From: Meira nashicola
Lineage: Eukaryota; Basidiomycota; Exobasidiomycetes; Exobasidiales; Brachybasidiaceae
DNA length: 64,000 nucleotides
Assembly: GCA_001600355.1 (NCBI GenBank)
Contig: BCJU01000004.1
Span: 1,240,001-1,304,000 of the forward strand
Direction of reading: 5' to 3'
A model generated the notes under the pieces. It searched no databases. It was given only the letters and a program-made list of their open reading frames with translations, and was not told the origin of the DNA. Position 1 is the first letter of the stretch. Every line of letters starts with the position of its first letter. A program made the translations under genes and the position numbers. This document shows, in pieces, positions 38,921-49,316 of this stretch.

Positions 38921-39693
38921 TCATCGGCCATCTATCAAACGAACTCTACGAAATTAAAGGTGTAAGCTCTTTCGTCAATATCATAGTCTCTATAGTGTTT
39001 TCATCTCTTACTCACAGAATTCGTGGTGTTGCCAATAAATTCCTTCCTCCACTTTTCACCTCTCTTGGCCATATATCCACGAGGAAATAATCTGTATGAT
39101 AGAATGAGAGAAATTAGCCACACATTGTTCAATTGTAAGAGTAGTAAGCGATGAGAGCACTCACATAAGTGACCGACAGCAATGCCCAATAAATCTCCAA
39201 TAACGTATTTTGGACTTCCAGCCAAAACCCAAGAAAATGCAACCAAAGCCCAAGGTAAATAAGGAGCAGTGATGACCAAAACACCAAACAAACTTAAACG
39301 AACATGACGATTACGTCTACTCCAAATATAAACCAAAACGAAACCTAAAGGACTTCCAAGGAAAGGTAAAGTTGCCAAAGGGCTCAAAATGACCAAAATT
39401 GTTGAACTGAAGATTAATAACCAAACGAAATCTGCTCGATGACCTGCATAATGATTTTCTTCCAACATACGTGCATAACGTGTTGTGAATAATAAATTGA
39501 ATAAGAAATCAATACTAAAAGGACCGAAATAAGCCAAAGAAGTTGGTATACGCCATATTTGACCTTTTAAAACTAAACGAAATGACAAGAAAAGTTGTAA
39601 GGATGAAACCAAACCAACATGTTCAGCCAAAGCAAGAGCTAAAGCTGATCCTGCCCATAATCGAGTGATCGGAGGAATTGAATCTAAATCCAT
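38921..39693 (-). CDS. Derlin (Der1-like ERAD membrane protein)
   Basis: Proposed exons 39165-39693, 39016-39091 and 38921-38945, giving 209 residues. The first junction is firm: splicing turns the frame into GIAVGHLYYFLVDIWPRE, the classic derlin segment, and removes an out-of-family stretch. The second intron (GTGAGT...CGTAG, 70 nt) is likely but optional; without it translation stops at TGA 39012-39014 (202 residues). Other family marks: IPPITRLW at the start, WRIPTSLAYFGPFSIDFLFNLLF, SPLGFVLVYIWSRRN and PYLPWALVAFSWVLAG, in a chain with about six membrane spans. Known role: rhomboid-like pseudoprotease in retrotranslocation of misfolded ER proteins. Confidence 0.9.
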
Positions 39694-40024
39694 CTCTATC
39701 GTGGTTGTGTGTATGTTGTACTGATTGATATCACTTGAGCATCAGTAACTTGTCATCTTTGGGAGAAGAAGAATGTATGCAGTTCAAACACTCCGCCTAT
39801 TTGACGTGGAAGGTGCTGCAATAGCCAAGCTTTAAAGGAGAGCCTAATATGCAAACACACAGCCAAGCAACAAATTACGCGGAACACGGGGGACTTAAAT
39901 CTCTCAAAAAAAAGCAGCTGGAATTCTCCACCTACGCTTAAGCTCGGCCTCCGGACATGGATTACGAATACAGAAAAAAGATTTCCTTCCTTCATACTTT
40001 CGCATAGATACTCTACAAATCAAG
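39694..40024. promoter_or_regulatory. divergent promoter region Derlin/DAP1
   Basis: 331 bases between divergent starts. No clear TATA box. Both neighbours act in ER membranes, but shared control is only a possibility. Confidence 0.35.
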
Positions 40025-40729
40025 ATGGTGTTGAGTATACAACATTGGCTTAACCATATACAAGAGATTGTTTCGGATAAGCCAGCATTACATGTAACGG
40101 GAAATAGAAGGATAGATGGATGGATTGAACATTTTTCTGTTGGATCACAAGATGCATTTCAACAATTACGCAATTCCAATCCTCTCAATGTGTTTTTGAG
40201 CTTAATTGTTGCTTATTTGTTCATATCTTTACTCAAACCTTATTCGATTGCCAAACTTACACCAACTCTCGCACAAGCAAGATCAACAAAAAAGAATCAA
40301 AATAATGCCTATTCATTTTTACCCGATCAACACCCTCCAACGACTGTTTGGACAAAGTATACGCCAAGAACGTTAGCAGTTCATGATGGTAGCGAATTAT
40401 ACAGTAAAACTAAAAGATCATCAAACGATCAACAAGGTGGTAGAATTTTATTAGCAATTCAAGGTAAAGTTTTTGATGTAACAAAAGGAGCAAACTTTTA
40501 CGGACCTGGTGGACCTTATGGTAATTTTGCCGGAAGAGATGCAAGTCGTGGAATGGCAAAACAATCTTTTGATTTGGAAATGTTAACACCTTTGGATAAA
40601 CCGATCGATTCACTTGAAGATTTAACACCTATGGAAGTTAATAATATGCGCGAATGGGTTTCTCATTTTAGTGCAAAGTATACTATTGTAGGAGAATTGG
40701 TGAATGAAGGAGAAGAAGGAGACGATTGA
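40025..40729 (+). CDS. DAP1: membrane-associated heme protein DAP1/PGRMC family
   Basis: A 234-residue intronless protein with one membrane span near residue 60 (NVFLSLIVAYLFISLLKPY) and a C-terminal cytochrome-b5-like domain, about residues 105-230. Motifs: YTPRTLAVHDGSE, ILLAIQGKVFDVTKGANFYGPGGPYGNFAGRDASRGMAKQSF, and LTPMEVNNMREWVSHFSAKYTIVGEL. The Tyr residues of the FYGPGGPY segment are the expected heme ligand region in this family, which lacks the His pair of true cytochrome b5. Known role: Dap1 binds heme and supports cytochrome P450 enzymes such as Erg11 in sterol synthesis. ERG6, another sterol gene, lies 11 kb away without evident linkage. Confidence 0.9.
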   Translation: MVLSIQHWLNHIQEIVSDKPALHVTGNRRIDGWIEHFSVGSQDAFQQLRNSNPLNVFLSLIVAYLFISLLKPYSIAKLTPTLAQARSTKKNQNNAYSFLPDQHPPTTVWTKYTPRTLAVHDGSELYSKTKRSSNDQQGGRILLAIQGKVFDVTKGANFYGPGGPYGNFAGRDASRGMAKQSFDLEMLTPLDKPIDSLEDLTPMEVNNMREWVSHFSAKYTIVGELVNEGEEGDD

Positions 40730-40829
40730 AATAATAATTGTGATCCAAATTCTATACTTCTTTGTTCTTGTCTGTCTGTAATTTGTCTCTTAAAATTGTG
40801 TTCTATTTGAAGTCGTAAAGGTAATCCTA

Positions 40830-42575
40830 GCAGGAGCGAGCGTTTAACATCGAGTGACTTTTGTATTTCTCTGCTAAAAACGCGTGTGTAGGATACACGC
40901 TCGAAAGACCGCGTACAGTACAACACTTTTTATCCGCATGTGCAGCAGTAGTCTAGGCTGCTCCAAATTCCACACATCCGTAATGCTATCATCATCATAC
41001 AGAAAGCGATGCTTTACTTCGGCGACTTTCGTATTTCAATGCCGGCGGACATGATCATATGGTTTTCTTATCTCGTATCAGTCCACTTTGGCCTTACTTT
41101 CGGCCGTAAAGGTTGCAGCGTGGGAGAGTATACTGTGCATGCATAATTTTACCTGTGCGTAGATTTTTTTTGCGGCCGAAAAAGTCTGTCACTGGGCGCG
41201 TGAAGAAAAAGAGCGCGGGAGGCATGTAAAACATCCGAAACTTGAATTATCGAGCCTAGGTCTACCTGCACTGTAGCAGCGTGGAGCGAAGGATAATGTT
41301 GGAAGGTGCAATGAATCACTATCCGCATTTTTTGATTGTTTGGACTTTCTGTCAATGTCCGAAAAATGCATATAAGGCGGCCAGTTTGATCGATTTCCTT
41401 TTTCCCTCTTCACTACATTGATCTTTTTCAAAAGTTCTTACTGCAAATTTGACAATACTGCCATATTGTCATCATCAACAAATCATCAACCTTTACTTTT
41501 TCAACTCAAACACTTTTTTTTTGTTTTCAAAATGTCTTCATCCAATGCTTACTCATCTCAAAGTGGTTCATCCCAAAGTGGCTCATCTCAAACTTACTCT
41601 TCTCACACTTACTCATCCCACATGATAGACGAGGATAACTGCATTTTGATGAGTGATGCAGATATGCTAAAAACCAAAGCATACGACCCATTAAACGCAC
41701 TTCATGAACAAAACTTGGCATCAAACCCTGATTTAGACGTATCTATTCTCAGTGATGATGAATATTTCGCTGCTTACTCATCTCAAGCTGGTCACTCAAC
41801 TCAAACAAAGTACGAAGAAGAATGCATTATGATGAGTGATGCAGATATACTCAAATCTAAAGAATACGACCCATTGAATGCACTCCATGAACAAAACTTG
41901 GCAACAAACCCTGATTTGGATGTATCTGTCCTCACTGATGACGAATATTTCGCTTTACTCAAAAGTGCAAAAGAAACAAAGGCTTAACTGAACTGGTACA
42001 AGTCTAAACACATCTCAATAGGCTTTAAAGGTTGCTATCACTGCTTCCACTTCTTTTTTGGTTGCAGCATTCTCGTCTTTTTTCGTTCCGTTCCGTTCGT
42101 ACTGCATACTCTCTATTTATGAAACAAATGTTCTTATTCACATCTGTATTTTTACTCATCGTTCTCATAATTCAAAATTCAAAATTCAATTCAATTGATT
42201 ATCTTCATTTATCATTCTCGTTTTCACCTTTCATTCGCTTTTCTTTAGATTATTAAGAATCATATTCGTTTTTAATTTATCATCCATTCCATTATCCTAT
42301 CCATCCTTACGATTCTGCTTTCTAATCATGTTTGAAGTGCAACTACTTCTACTTAATTATTTTTCTATAGATAAAAGCTACTGTTTTCTATTTCTACATT
42401 TAATCCTCTCTGTTTTTCAAACGATACACCGTATCCGATGCTAAAATTATGAGAGTGAATGCTGGTGAACACTATATGCGCATCAACTATCGTAGGTGCT
42501 GCCGGATAATAAGATGATGATGGTACAAATTTTGCCTAAGCAGACGCACGCCCTGCACTGTCTCTGGACTAGTGG
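40830..42575. repeat. SQ-family repeat unit around copy 5
   Basis: The most complete unit: 5' part from GAGCGAGCG at about 40833, the shared promoter block (GGCCGTAAAGGTT at about 41103, AAGAGCGCGGGAGG at about 41210), copy 5, the 3' part with GCAGCATTCTCGTC, and the tail segment 42418-42570 also found at 30858-31020. It lies between DAP1 and TBCE. Confidence 0.75.
41532..41987 (+). CDS. SQ-rich/DPLNALHE family, copy 5 (two modules)
   Basis: 151 residues from the ATG at 41532. N-terminal SSQ units (SGSSQSGSSQTYSS) are fewer than in copies 2 and 3. Two modules follow, AYDPLNALHEQNLASNPDLD and EYDPLNALHEQNLATNPDLD, with ILSDDEYFA and VLTDDEYFA, ending LLKSAKETKA. Differences from copies 2/3 are spread over the chain but keep the frame and the module core, which argues for a working protein. 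Transcribed from a unit with its own TATA-like element (41371-41376). Function unknown. Confidence 0.7.
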   Translation: MSSSNAYSSQSGSSQSGSSQTYSSHTYSSHMIDEDNCILMSDADMLKTKAYDPLNALHEQNLASNPDLDVSILSDDEYFAAYSSQAGHSTQTKYEEECIMMSDADILKSKEYDPLNALHEQNLATNPDLDVSVLTDDEYFALLKSAKETKA

Positions 42576-42705
42576 ACAATCTAACTTATCTCATGAGGGT
42601 CGCCGCGCTAAAGTCAAATCCGCGCTCAAGCCAGATTAACACTAGAACTGTTTCTTCTTCTCATCTTTCATTTGATGCTCACCACTTTAAAGGTTACCAT
42701 CACGC

Positions 42706-44580
42706 ATGACCTCTAACAATGAGACAGATGATCAGAATAGATTGATTGCTGTCGGAACAAGAATATCTCAAGGACCATGGCGAGGAACGCTTCGTTATGT
42801 TGGACTTGTTCCACCTACAGAAGGTATTTGGTTGGGAATCGAATGGGATGATGCTTCTAGAGGAAAACATGATGGATTTCATAAAGGTATACGATATTTT
42901 AGCTGTCGTAAAAATGCAAATGCAGGCTCATTCATTCGACCTTCTTCATCCAAATTAAGTTTTGGTTCTTCGTTTTTACAAGCAATTCGATTTAAATATA
43001 TCACTGAACCGGAAGTTGAAAATTTGAGCGATACAACCTCTACTGTTCAACAATATTCTCGTAAAAATCTTGCAGAGATTGAAATTGAAGCACCTAATAT
43101 GGAAGGCGTAAGGAAGAGAAATGCACAATTAAATAGATTGAGAGAAGTGGGTCTTGGTGGATGGAAGATGGAGAAAAGTGAAGATGCAAATCGTAAAGGT
43201 GACAGCACTTCTGATGGCTTGGAAAGTTTTGCAGAAGTTTCAAGAGCATTTGACGAATCAAGAGGTGAAAAAGAAGGTGATATTGCAAATATATGCCCCA
43301 ATATTCGATGGTTGGATCTTTCCAGGTCTCTTTTACCTTCTTGGCAAGAATTGTCAAAGATCACCAGAGAGCTTCAGAACCTTGAAACTCTCCTTCTACA
43401 TTTCAATCGATTTGACTCTATTGCTCAATTGGAAGAAAAAATACAAACACAATCTTTTACGAACCTCAAGGATCTACGGGCAGATGGAATACTCGTTTCA
43501 TGGAGAGAGATGTGTCAGATAGGTCTGTGTATGCCATCACTCGAAAGCATACAATTAGGAGAGAATGGCTTAAATACGTTTGAGTATGATTCATCCGATC
43601 AAAGAAGCCCTTTTCCGCAGCTGAAACAGATCAATCTTGCAAACAATAAAATATCAAATTGGCCAAAACTTCTGATTGCATTGGAAATTTGTCCAAATAT
43701 TGAACGTATCATTTTGTCGGATAACGAGATTACCTCCATACCGACAGTTTCTCATTCGGCAAAAGCAAGGAAGCTGCAACACATCAGTCTCAACAATAAT
43801 GCAATTCAATCTTGGACAGACTTGGAGAATTTGGATAATTGGTGTTTAGGATTACAAAGTCTTTCTATCACAGCTGAACATTGTCCTTTTTTGGCTTCTC
43901 TTGATTCAAGGGATATTCGACCATTGATTGTTGCACGCTTACCATATCTACAGACATTGAATCATGCTAAAATCTCACAAACAGAAAGAAGGGATGCCGA
44001 ATTGTACTATTTATCAAGAATGAGCAAGGAAACTGTTGGAATACCTTTAAGCCAACGTGATCAGCTTCATCCTCGTTTGCGATTTTTGGAGGAGGAATAT
44101 GGCAAACAAGAGGAAGGGAGGGTTAATTCAAACTCCAAGGAAAACAATCAAAAGTCTACATTGCGTAGTAAACTTTTAACGATCAAAATACACAAATCAA
44201 CATCTATACCCTCTTCCAAACCTCCTCACATCACTCCACCAAATACGAAAGATGGTGTCGAAGTAAGCTTATTAATGACAACGCCAATTCGATTATTACA
44301 AGGAAAGATTGCACGTAGTTTGGGTATTAAACGTGGAGCACGAGCTATTGAATCAGTCTGGGCTTTATTAAGTCCAAATATTGATCCTGAATTATCGACT
44401 GCAATTCAGATCAGAAGCGAGATGAGACCTGAAGAGGTTACAAATGATACTAAAGGGCAAATCCACTCTAGCCTCGACGAAGAAAGGATCGTCTACCAAC
44501 TGGATAATTTGGATTGGGATCTTTCGGCTTACAATATAACAAAGGATGATAGACTAATCGTTGTTGTTAATGAAGATTAA
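42706..44580 (+). CDS. PAC2: tubulin-folding cofactor E (TBCE/Pac2)
   Basis: A 624-residue intronless protein with the full cofactor E layout. CAP-Gly domain at about residues 10-85 (GTRISQGPWRGTLRYVG, then GIWLGIEWDDASRGKHDG, then GSFIRP). Leucine-rich repeats at about 200-420 (NIRWLDLSRSLLPSWQEL; LETLLLHFNRFDSI; LKQINLANNKISNWP; IERIILSDNEITSIP). A ubiquitin-like C-terminal domain from about 510 (EVSLLMTTPIRLLQGKIARSLGIKRGAR), ending DDRLIVVVNED. Known role: binds alpha-tubulin and works with other cofactors to assemble or take apart the tubulin heterodimer. The 5' end lies about 130 bases after the repeat unit of copy 5. Confidence 0.94.
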   Translation: MTSNNETDDQNRLIAVGTRISQGPWRGTLRYVGLVPPTEGIWLGIEWDDASRGKHDGFHKGIRYFSCRKNANAGSFIRPSSSKLSFGSSFLQAIRFKYITEPEVENLSDTTSTVQQYSRKNLAEIEIEAPNMEGVRKRNAQLNRLREVGLGGWKMEKSEDANRKGDSTSDGLESFAEVSRAFDESRGEKEGDIANICPNIRWLDLSRSLLPSWQELSKITRELQNLETLLLHFNRFDSIAQLEEKIQTQSFTNLKDLRADGILVSWREMCQIGLCMPSLESIQLGENGLNTFEYDSSDQRSPFPQLKQINLANNKISNWPKLLIALEICPNIERIILSDNEITSIPTVSHSAKARKLQHISLNNNAIQSWTDLENLDNWCLGLQSLSITAEHCPFLASLDSRDIRPLIVARLPYLQTLNHAKISQTERRDAELYYLSRMSKETVGIPLSQRDQLHPRLRFLEEEYGKQEEGRVNSNSKENNQKSTLRSKLLTIKIHKSTSIPSSKPPHITPPNTKDGVEVSLLMTTPIRLLQGKIARSLGIKRGARAIESVWALLSPNIDPELSTAIQIRSEMRPEEVTNDTKGQIHSSLDEERIVYQLDNLDWDLSAYNITKDDRLIVVVNED

Positions 44581-44657
44581 AAGTCAAGTGTAAAATTATA
44601 ACAATTGTATAATTAAATAGAAATACAGAAAAAAAAAGAGACAGTAAAACAGATTGA

Positions 44658-47600
44658 TTATAATAATGTTACAGGGGAAGAAGTTGGTGGATGTTGAACA
44701 TGTTCGTTTGCTGTCTTATCTTCCCATTCTTTGTGACAATTTAATTGTTCTTGACATAAATCCAACGTCCAACCTTTAGCAAGCATGATGGACCATAAAC
44801 GCGAAAGCATAGGTGCGTTTGATAAGGTATCTTGATTACCCAAAATGATTAACTTTTTTCTTGCACGAGTTAAAGAGACATTGATTCTACGAACGTCATG
44901 TAAAAGTTGTCCGACAGAAGAAGATTTTGTGATAGATTCGTCTTTTTGTTGACTACGAACTAAGCTAACAATGACTATATCTTTATCACGACCTTGTGCT
45001 TTATCGGCTGTCCAAACTTCTACTTGATTTAAAGTTTCAACTTCATTATCTTGTAAGAGTGCACTTATCCTTCGAATTTGTTGTCTATATGGCGTCAAGA
45101 TTGCAATCTCTTTTGCATCAATTCCACCATAAATTAAACCAAGACATAATTGCCAAACCATCTTTGCTTCAAACATATTTTCCACTAAATCTCCCGTCCT
45201 TTGTTCGTATGCTTGTGCATCTTGTGTATTAATGAATAAAGCTTTTGTTTCTGATGAAAGACATTTTTCAATCCAACATCCAGAACAATTAGAATGAGGT
45301 TGAGAATGCATCATTTGAAGCGATTTTTCCAATTGAGGTATACGAATATGTGATGATGCTACTGCTTCGTTGCCACAACATAATCGACCTTGATAAGTAA
45401 GAGCGTTACTGAGAGACATTATATCATCATTCATACGATATTGATGACAAAGATGAACGACTGCATTAGGATGAGCACGTTGTAAGCGTTCAAAAAGACT
45501 GATATCCAAACCACCTTGACGAGCCCGAGGATCACGTACGAGAGGAGGTAATTGATGAGGATCACCAACGAGAACGAATTTTTTAGCATAACGTAATGGT
45601 CCAATACAAGCAGGTAAAGTGATTTGACTTGCTTCATCGATAATACAATAATCAAATGAATTCCTTAAAGCGAAAATTGTATGTCCGATTGATAAACATG
45701 TTGTAGCAATCACGTTTGGTTCCAATAATCTTGCTTGTAATTGTTCAACAGTTGAACTCTCTTTGAGCATATTATTTTGTACGTCAACATGAACACGATC
45801 GGAATTGCCTAATCTTAAAAGATTTACACCTTCTACATCGACTAACTTTCGACAAATTGTATCAACTGCACTATGAGTATAACTTGCCAAAAGAACACTT
45901 TTACCTTGTTTGGCTAACAAGGTGATCAATTTTGCAATCGTCGTTGTTTTTCCCGTTCCAGGCATACCAATAATCAAAGCATAATCTTCAGCAGAAAGAA
46001 CTTTACGAATCGCTCCAAGTTGATCGACATTAAGTTCATGTTTTATTGCTTTCAAAGGAGCTTTTGTAGCAAGCATATCTTCTTCGTTCAAGAATTTTGG
46101 TTTTACCAGATCAACGATCAACTCTCTCCTTCTTGCATCACCACCAGGAGGAGCAAAGAACATTTTCGCCAGATTATATCGAATTCTTGCCATTCCACTA
46201 ACTTGTTCTTCACGATCTATACGAAAGATTGCTTTTTGCGGTTCTCCTGCTCGTTTCATGATCGGATAAAGGTTTTTATCTACACCTACGAGGATATGAG
46301 TTGGACTCAATTCCAATAAGAATCCTTGAGCGATTGATAATAAAGAAGGTTCGATAGAAATACAAATTGCATCTCCAACTGAAAAGTTACCACCTAATAA
46401 TAAAGATTCACTCGCTCCTCCTCCTTTTGCACGTTTAAAGCCATAAACTATACATTGATTCATTCCATTCAATTGTTTTGCACGTTCATATTGCGTTACA
46501 GTTGGCATTCGAGTTGATAAAACCATATTTGCATAACAACGACCTGCTCTTTCACGTGCTGGAGCTGTCATTGTCCACATCTCCCTTCGATGTTTGACCG
46601 TATCTGCTTCTTCAAGAGATAATAAATTATCCCAATGTTTGAAAAATGCAATGTGTGTCTTTGTTAAATGAGATGTATGTCTATCGAACAAATTCGTAAG
46701 AGGCCATTCCCTTTCATCTTCTTTTGATATTTCTTCGTTCGTTTCTGATTTGCGATACAACATACAAGAATCCGAAACATAACAACGCGAACAAGTTCTT
46801 TCATCATCAATCGTTGCAGGTAATTCGGACCTTGTCATTGTTTCAATCAGAAATTGAACAGCTTCTTCTTCATTTCCTTGTTTTCGAGTCATATAACTTG
46901 CCAATTCGTTACGTGCTAAAATCAATCCACGAATTTCATTTCTTGCCGTTCGAATAATGTGTAATTCAGCAGATTTGGAGTAGTAAAGTAAACCACAATC
47001 GATATGACGTCTATAACGATCTGACATCATTAATGTGTATAACATCGTTTGTGCTCTATGTTCAATCATATTAATCGATCGTCCAGTTTTGAGTTCTAAT
47101 GGCATCATTGAAGTTGTTGTGCTTGTACATGGAATCGCTCCTTTGGGAACATTCTTTCCATCACTTCCTCTTTCTGTAATTTGAACTTCTACACTCACAT
47201 CCACAAAACCTTTTAAGCCATACATCGGTGACCAAATATCTTCTTCAACATCATGAATTTCAACAACTCGAACTAAAGGTAAAATTGATGATCTTCTATC
47301 GATTGCTTCAGCAAGTGGATTTGCTACAAAAGCAGAAGGTGTCATAAGATCAAATTGTCTAGATGTGCCCAAATAAGTTGTAGAAAATGGTCCGAAAGGT
47401 AAAGTAGCCTCCCAAAGATGATCCATTGCTTTTATAGTATCCATTCCAGCGTGCAATAAATCATCTAAACTTGTACGAACTTGAGCTGTAATTTGTCGCT
47501 TTACAAAACTTTCCGAAAAGTTGGTAGAAGCTGGACCGTTCCATTTTTCCGGAAATGTTGAAGGAGTTGCGAATGTATGTTGTTGTAATTCTTCTTGTAA

Positions 47601-48992
47601 TCCAATTGGAAGTTGTTTTGCTTCTCCTGTTAAACAACTTTGTAATACTTCGTGTAACATACGTCCCATCACTAAAGCTTCTGTTGGCTTATCTTCAACG
47701 CCAGGACCTGATTGCTTAATCTTTGCTTGTAATAATGGCTTTCTAGCACATGTTACAACAGAAGAGATTGCAGTAGCCGAAAGAAGAATGTCAGGTTGCA
47801 AGATGAGCAAATTATCAGCTTCACAAGTACCTGAGCGTGAAGGATTGAAAGTCTCTGATGATAATGTAATGAAAGGATTTGTTGATGACACAGGCGTAAG
47901 ATCGATTTCATTCTCAGAATCTTCCTCAAGTGCTACTTCTACTCTTTGAATTGTCTTGCGTGGTGTATTCCATGTACCGATAAAATGAACGATATCACCA
48001 GGTAAAATGTGTGTTTGTAACCATTCATCTCTCAAATATGCTTTTCGTTTTGTTGACATTGTCTCATTGTTGCATTCCTCTCCTTCTTCTCCTTTGCGTC
48101 CTAATTGTGTTAAATCTAATACGATTTGATTTCTTCGCATATTCGCATCAACACTTTCAGGTTTTACGCCTTTGGTAGTATGTTTCCCAGGTGTTGCATT
48201 TAAATATCGATCGGGTATATAAGTTGACCTGTTCACATAATCGACACGACAACGAACATATCTACCTGGTGATCCTCCATTTTGAGCAACAATGTCTAAG
48301 GATTTGTTGAGTTGCGGTTGTTTCTTTGGACTTAGTTCAAAATCATCCCAATCATCGAGATGTAAGGTCAACAATTCATTCGCGGCTTCTTGTTCGTCCT
48401 TGAGAATTTTGTTCTGGATTTCAGAGAGAGGTTGTCTTGTACGATTGGACTTCACATTTTCTCTAGTGGGAGTCTTTATACTTTGACCGCTGCTACTGCT
48501 CTGAGATCCCAGTCGGGCTTGTTTTCTTTCAGGAGACAGCTTTGTAGGAGAAAATAAAATTCTTTTGCTTTTAATAGGACTTGATCCAAACACATCCCAA
48601 TCATCACCTGATAATAATAATAATTCACGAGCCGCTTTATTTTCCTCTTCGAATATTTTCTGTTGACTTGTTGTGAGATTTTGTCGTTTATTAATCACAA
48701 AAGGGCTTAAAGCTTGACTCGTGCTGCCTTGTGATCCTATCCGAGGTTGTTTCTTTTGTGGAGATGATTTAGTAGGGGAAGATAATACTCTCTTATTTGC
48801 AAGTGGACTTGAGTTGAATATTGATTCTTCTTTTTTGTTTCCTGTTGTAAACTCTTGCGATACTCTCGACCCTCTTGCTTGCTTTTCGATTGCTGTATTT
48901 GGTGTTGGTGTTGGACTGGCAAAAAAACTTTCATCCAAACCTTCTAAAAGGGATTGCATAAAATCTCCTTCGATTTCTTTACTTGCCGCCAT
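44658..48992 (-). CDS. DNA2: DNA replication nuclease-helicase DNA2
   Basis: A 1444-residue intronless protein. The N-terminal 220 residues are disordered and hold two similar blocks, 61-135 and 137-218, each with SPTK, a KR/R-GSQ motif or relative, an AA-ELL-L helix and a DDWD aromatic-acidic motif (W132 and W215). The nuclease domain includes PLELKTGRS near 632 (the catalytic Lys) and the Fe-S cysteines CSRCYVSDSC near 730 with an earlier Cys in VVTCARKPLL. The SF1 helicase has Walker A GMPGTGKTTTIAKL near 1010, CIIDEASQITLP (motif II) and LVGDPHQLPPL, ending with VSLTRARKKLIILG. Known role: flap removal in Okazaki maturation and end resection. Confidence 0.95.
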   Translation of the reverse strand: MAASKEIEGDFMQSLLEGLDESFFASPTPTPNTAIEKQARGSRVSQEFTTGNKKEESIFNSSPLANKRVLSSPTKSSPQKKQPRIGSQGSTSQALSPFVINKRQNLTTSQQKIFEEENKAARELLLLSGDDWDVFGSSPIKSKRILFSPTKLSPERKQARLGSQSSSSGQSIKTPTRENVKSNRTRQPLSEIQNKILKDEQEAANELLTLHLDDWDDFELSPKKQPQLNKSLDIVAQNGGSPGRYVRCRVDYVNRSTYIPDRYLNATPGKHTTKGVKPESVDANMRRNQIVLDLTQLGRKGEEGEECNNETMSTKRKAYLRDEWLQTHILPGDIVHFIGTWNTPRKTIQRVEVALEEDSENEIDLTPVSSTNPFITLSSETFNPSRSGTCEADNLLILQPDILLSATAISSVVTCARKPLLQAKIKQSGPGVEDKPTEALVMGRMLHEVLQSCLTGEAKQLPIGLQEELQQHTFATPSTFPEKWNGPASTNFSESFVKRQITAQVRTSLDDLLHAGMDTIKAMDHLWEATLPFGPFSTTYLGTSRQFDLMTPSAFVANPLAEAIDRRSSILPLVRVVEIHDVEEDIWSPMYGLKGFVDVSVEVQITERGSDGKNVPKGAIPCTSTTTSMMPLELKTGRSINMIEHRAQTMLYTLMMSDRYRRHIDCGLLYYSKSAELHIIRTARNEIRGLILARNELASYMTRKQGNEEEAVQFLIETMTRSELPATIDDERTCSRCYVSDSCMLYRKSETNEEISKEDEREWPLTNLFDRHTSHLTKTHIAFFKHWDNLLSLEEADTVKHRREMWTMTAPARERAGRCYANMVLSTRMPTVTQYERAKQLNGMNQCIVYGFKRAKGGGASESLLLGGNFSVGDAICISIEPSLLSIAQGFLLELSPTHILVGVDKNLYPIMKRAGEPQKAIFRIDREEQVSGMARIRYNLAKMFFAPPGGDARRRELIVDLVKPKFLNEEDMLATKAPLKAIKHELNVDQLGAIRKVLSAEDYALIIGMPGTGKTTTIAKLITLLAKQGKSVLLASYTHSAVDTICRKLVDVEGVNLLRLGNSDRVHVDVQNNMLKESSTVEQLQARLLEPNVIATTCLSIGHTIFALRNSFDYCIIDEASQITLPACIGPLRYAKKFVLVGDPHQLPPLVRDPRARQGGLDISLFERLQRAHPNAVVHLCHQYRMNDDIMSLSNALTYQGRLCCGNEAVASSHIRIPQLEKSLQMMHSQPHSNCSGCWIEKCLSSETKALFINTQDAQAYEQRTGDLVENMFEAKMVWQLCLGLIYGGIDAKEIAILTPYRQQIRRISALLQDNEVETLNQVEVWTADKAQGRDKDIVIVSLVRSQQKDESITKSSSVGQLLHDVRRINVSLTRARKKLIILGNQDTLSNAPMLSRLWSIMLAKGWTLDLCQEQLNCHKEWEDKTANEHVQHPPTSSPVTLL

Positions 48993-49316
48993 ACTTGATT
49001 AATAGATACTCTGAGGATATACACACATTGCGAGCGGATGATGGAAGTAAAGAGGGTAAATATTACAGACACTTGATTGCTGAGCAGTGTTCCTTCTCTT
49101 CCCCAATCATTCAATGTTGGCGTTCCCGTTGCATACGTACTCGAAAAAAAGTGTTGTTCTTCGCGCCGAGTACGCGTAAAATACCGCGTTTAAGCATCTC
49201 CACACGTGGAAGGAGGAGCGGGGGGGGGTGGATAAATCATATGTCGGATTAGCGTAAAAAAGAGCCACGAATTGTTTGTAGCATTGAATGCTTGCTTTAA
49301 CCCCCCATACACAAAC
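48993..49316. promoter_or_regulatory. divergent promoter region DNA2/MRS6
   Basis: 324 bases. Two words containing ACGCGT or a close relative (TACGCGTAAAA at about 49170), of the kind bound by MBF in yeasts, lie upstream of DNA2, which would suit an S-phase gene. This is a motif match only. Confidence 0.3.

Noticed and set aside
20300..42600. Transposable element as the cause of the repeated units
   Set aside because: No transposase, reverse transcriptase, terminal inverted repeat at unit ends, or poly-A tail is seen. The units carry a host-like gene and promoter instead.
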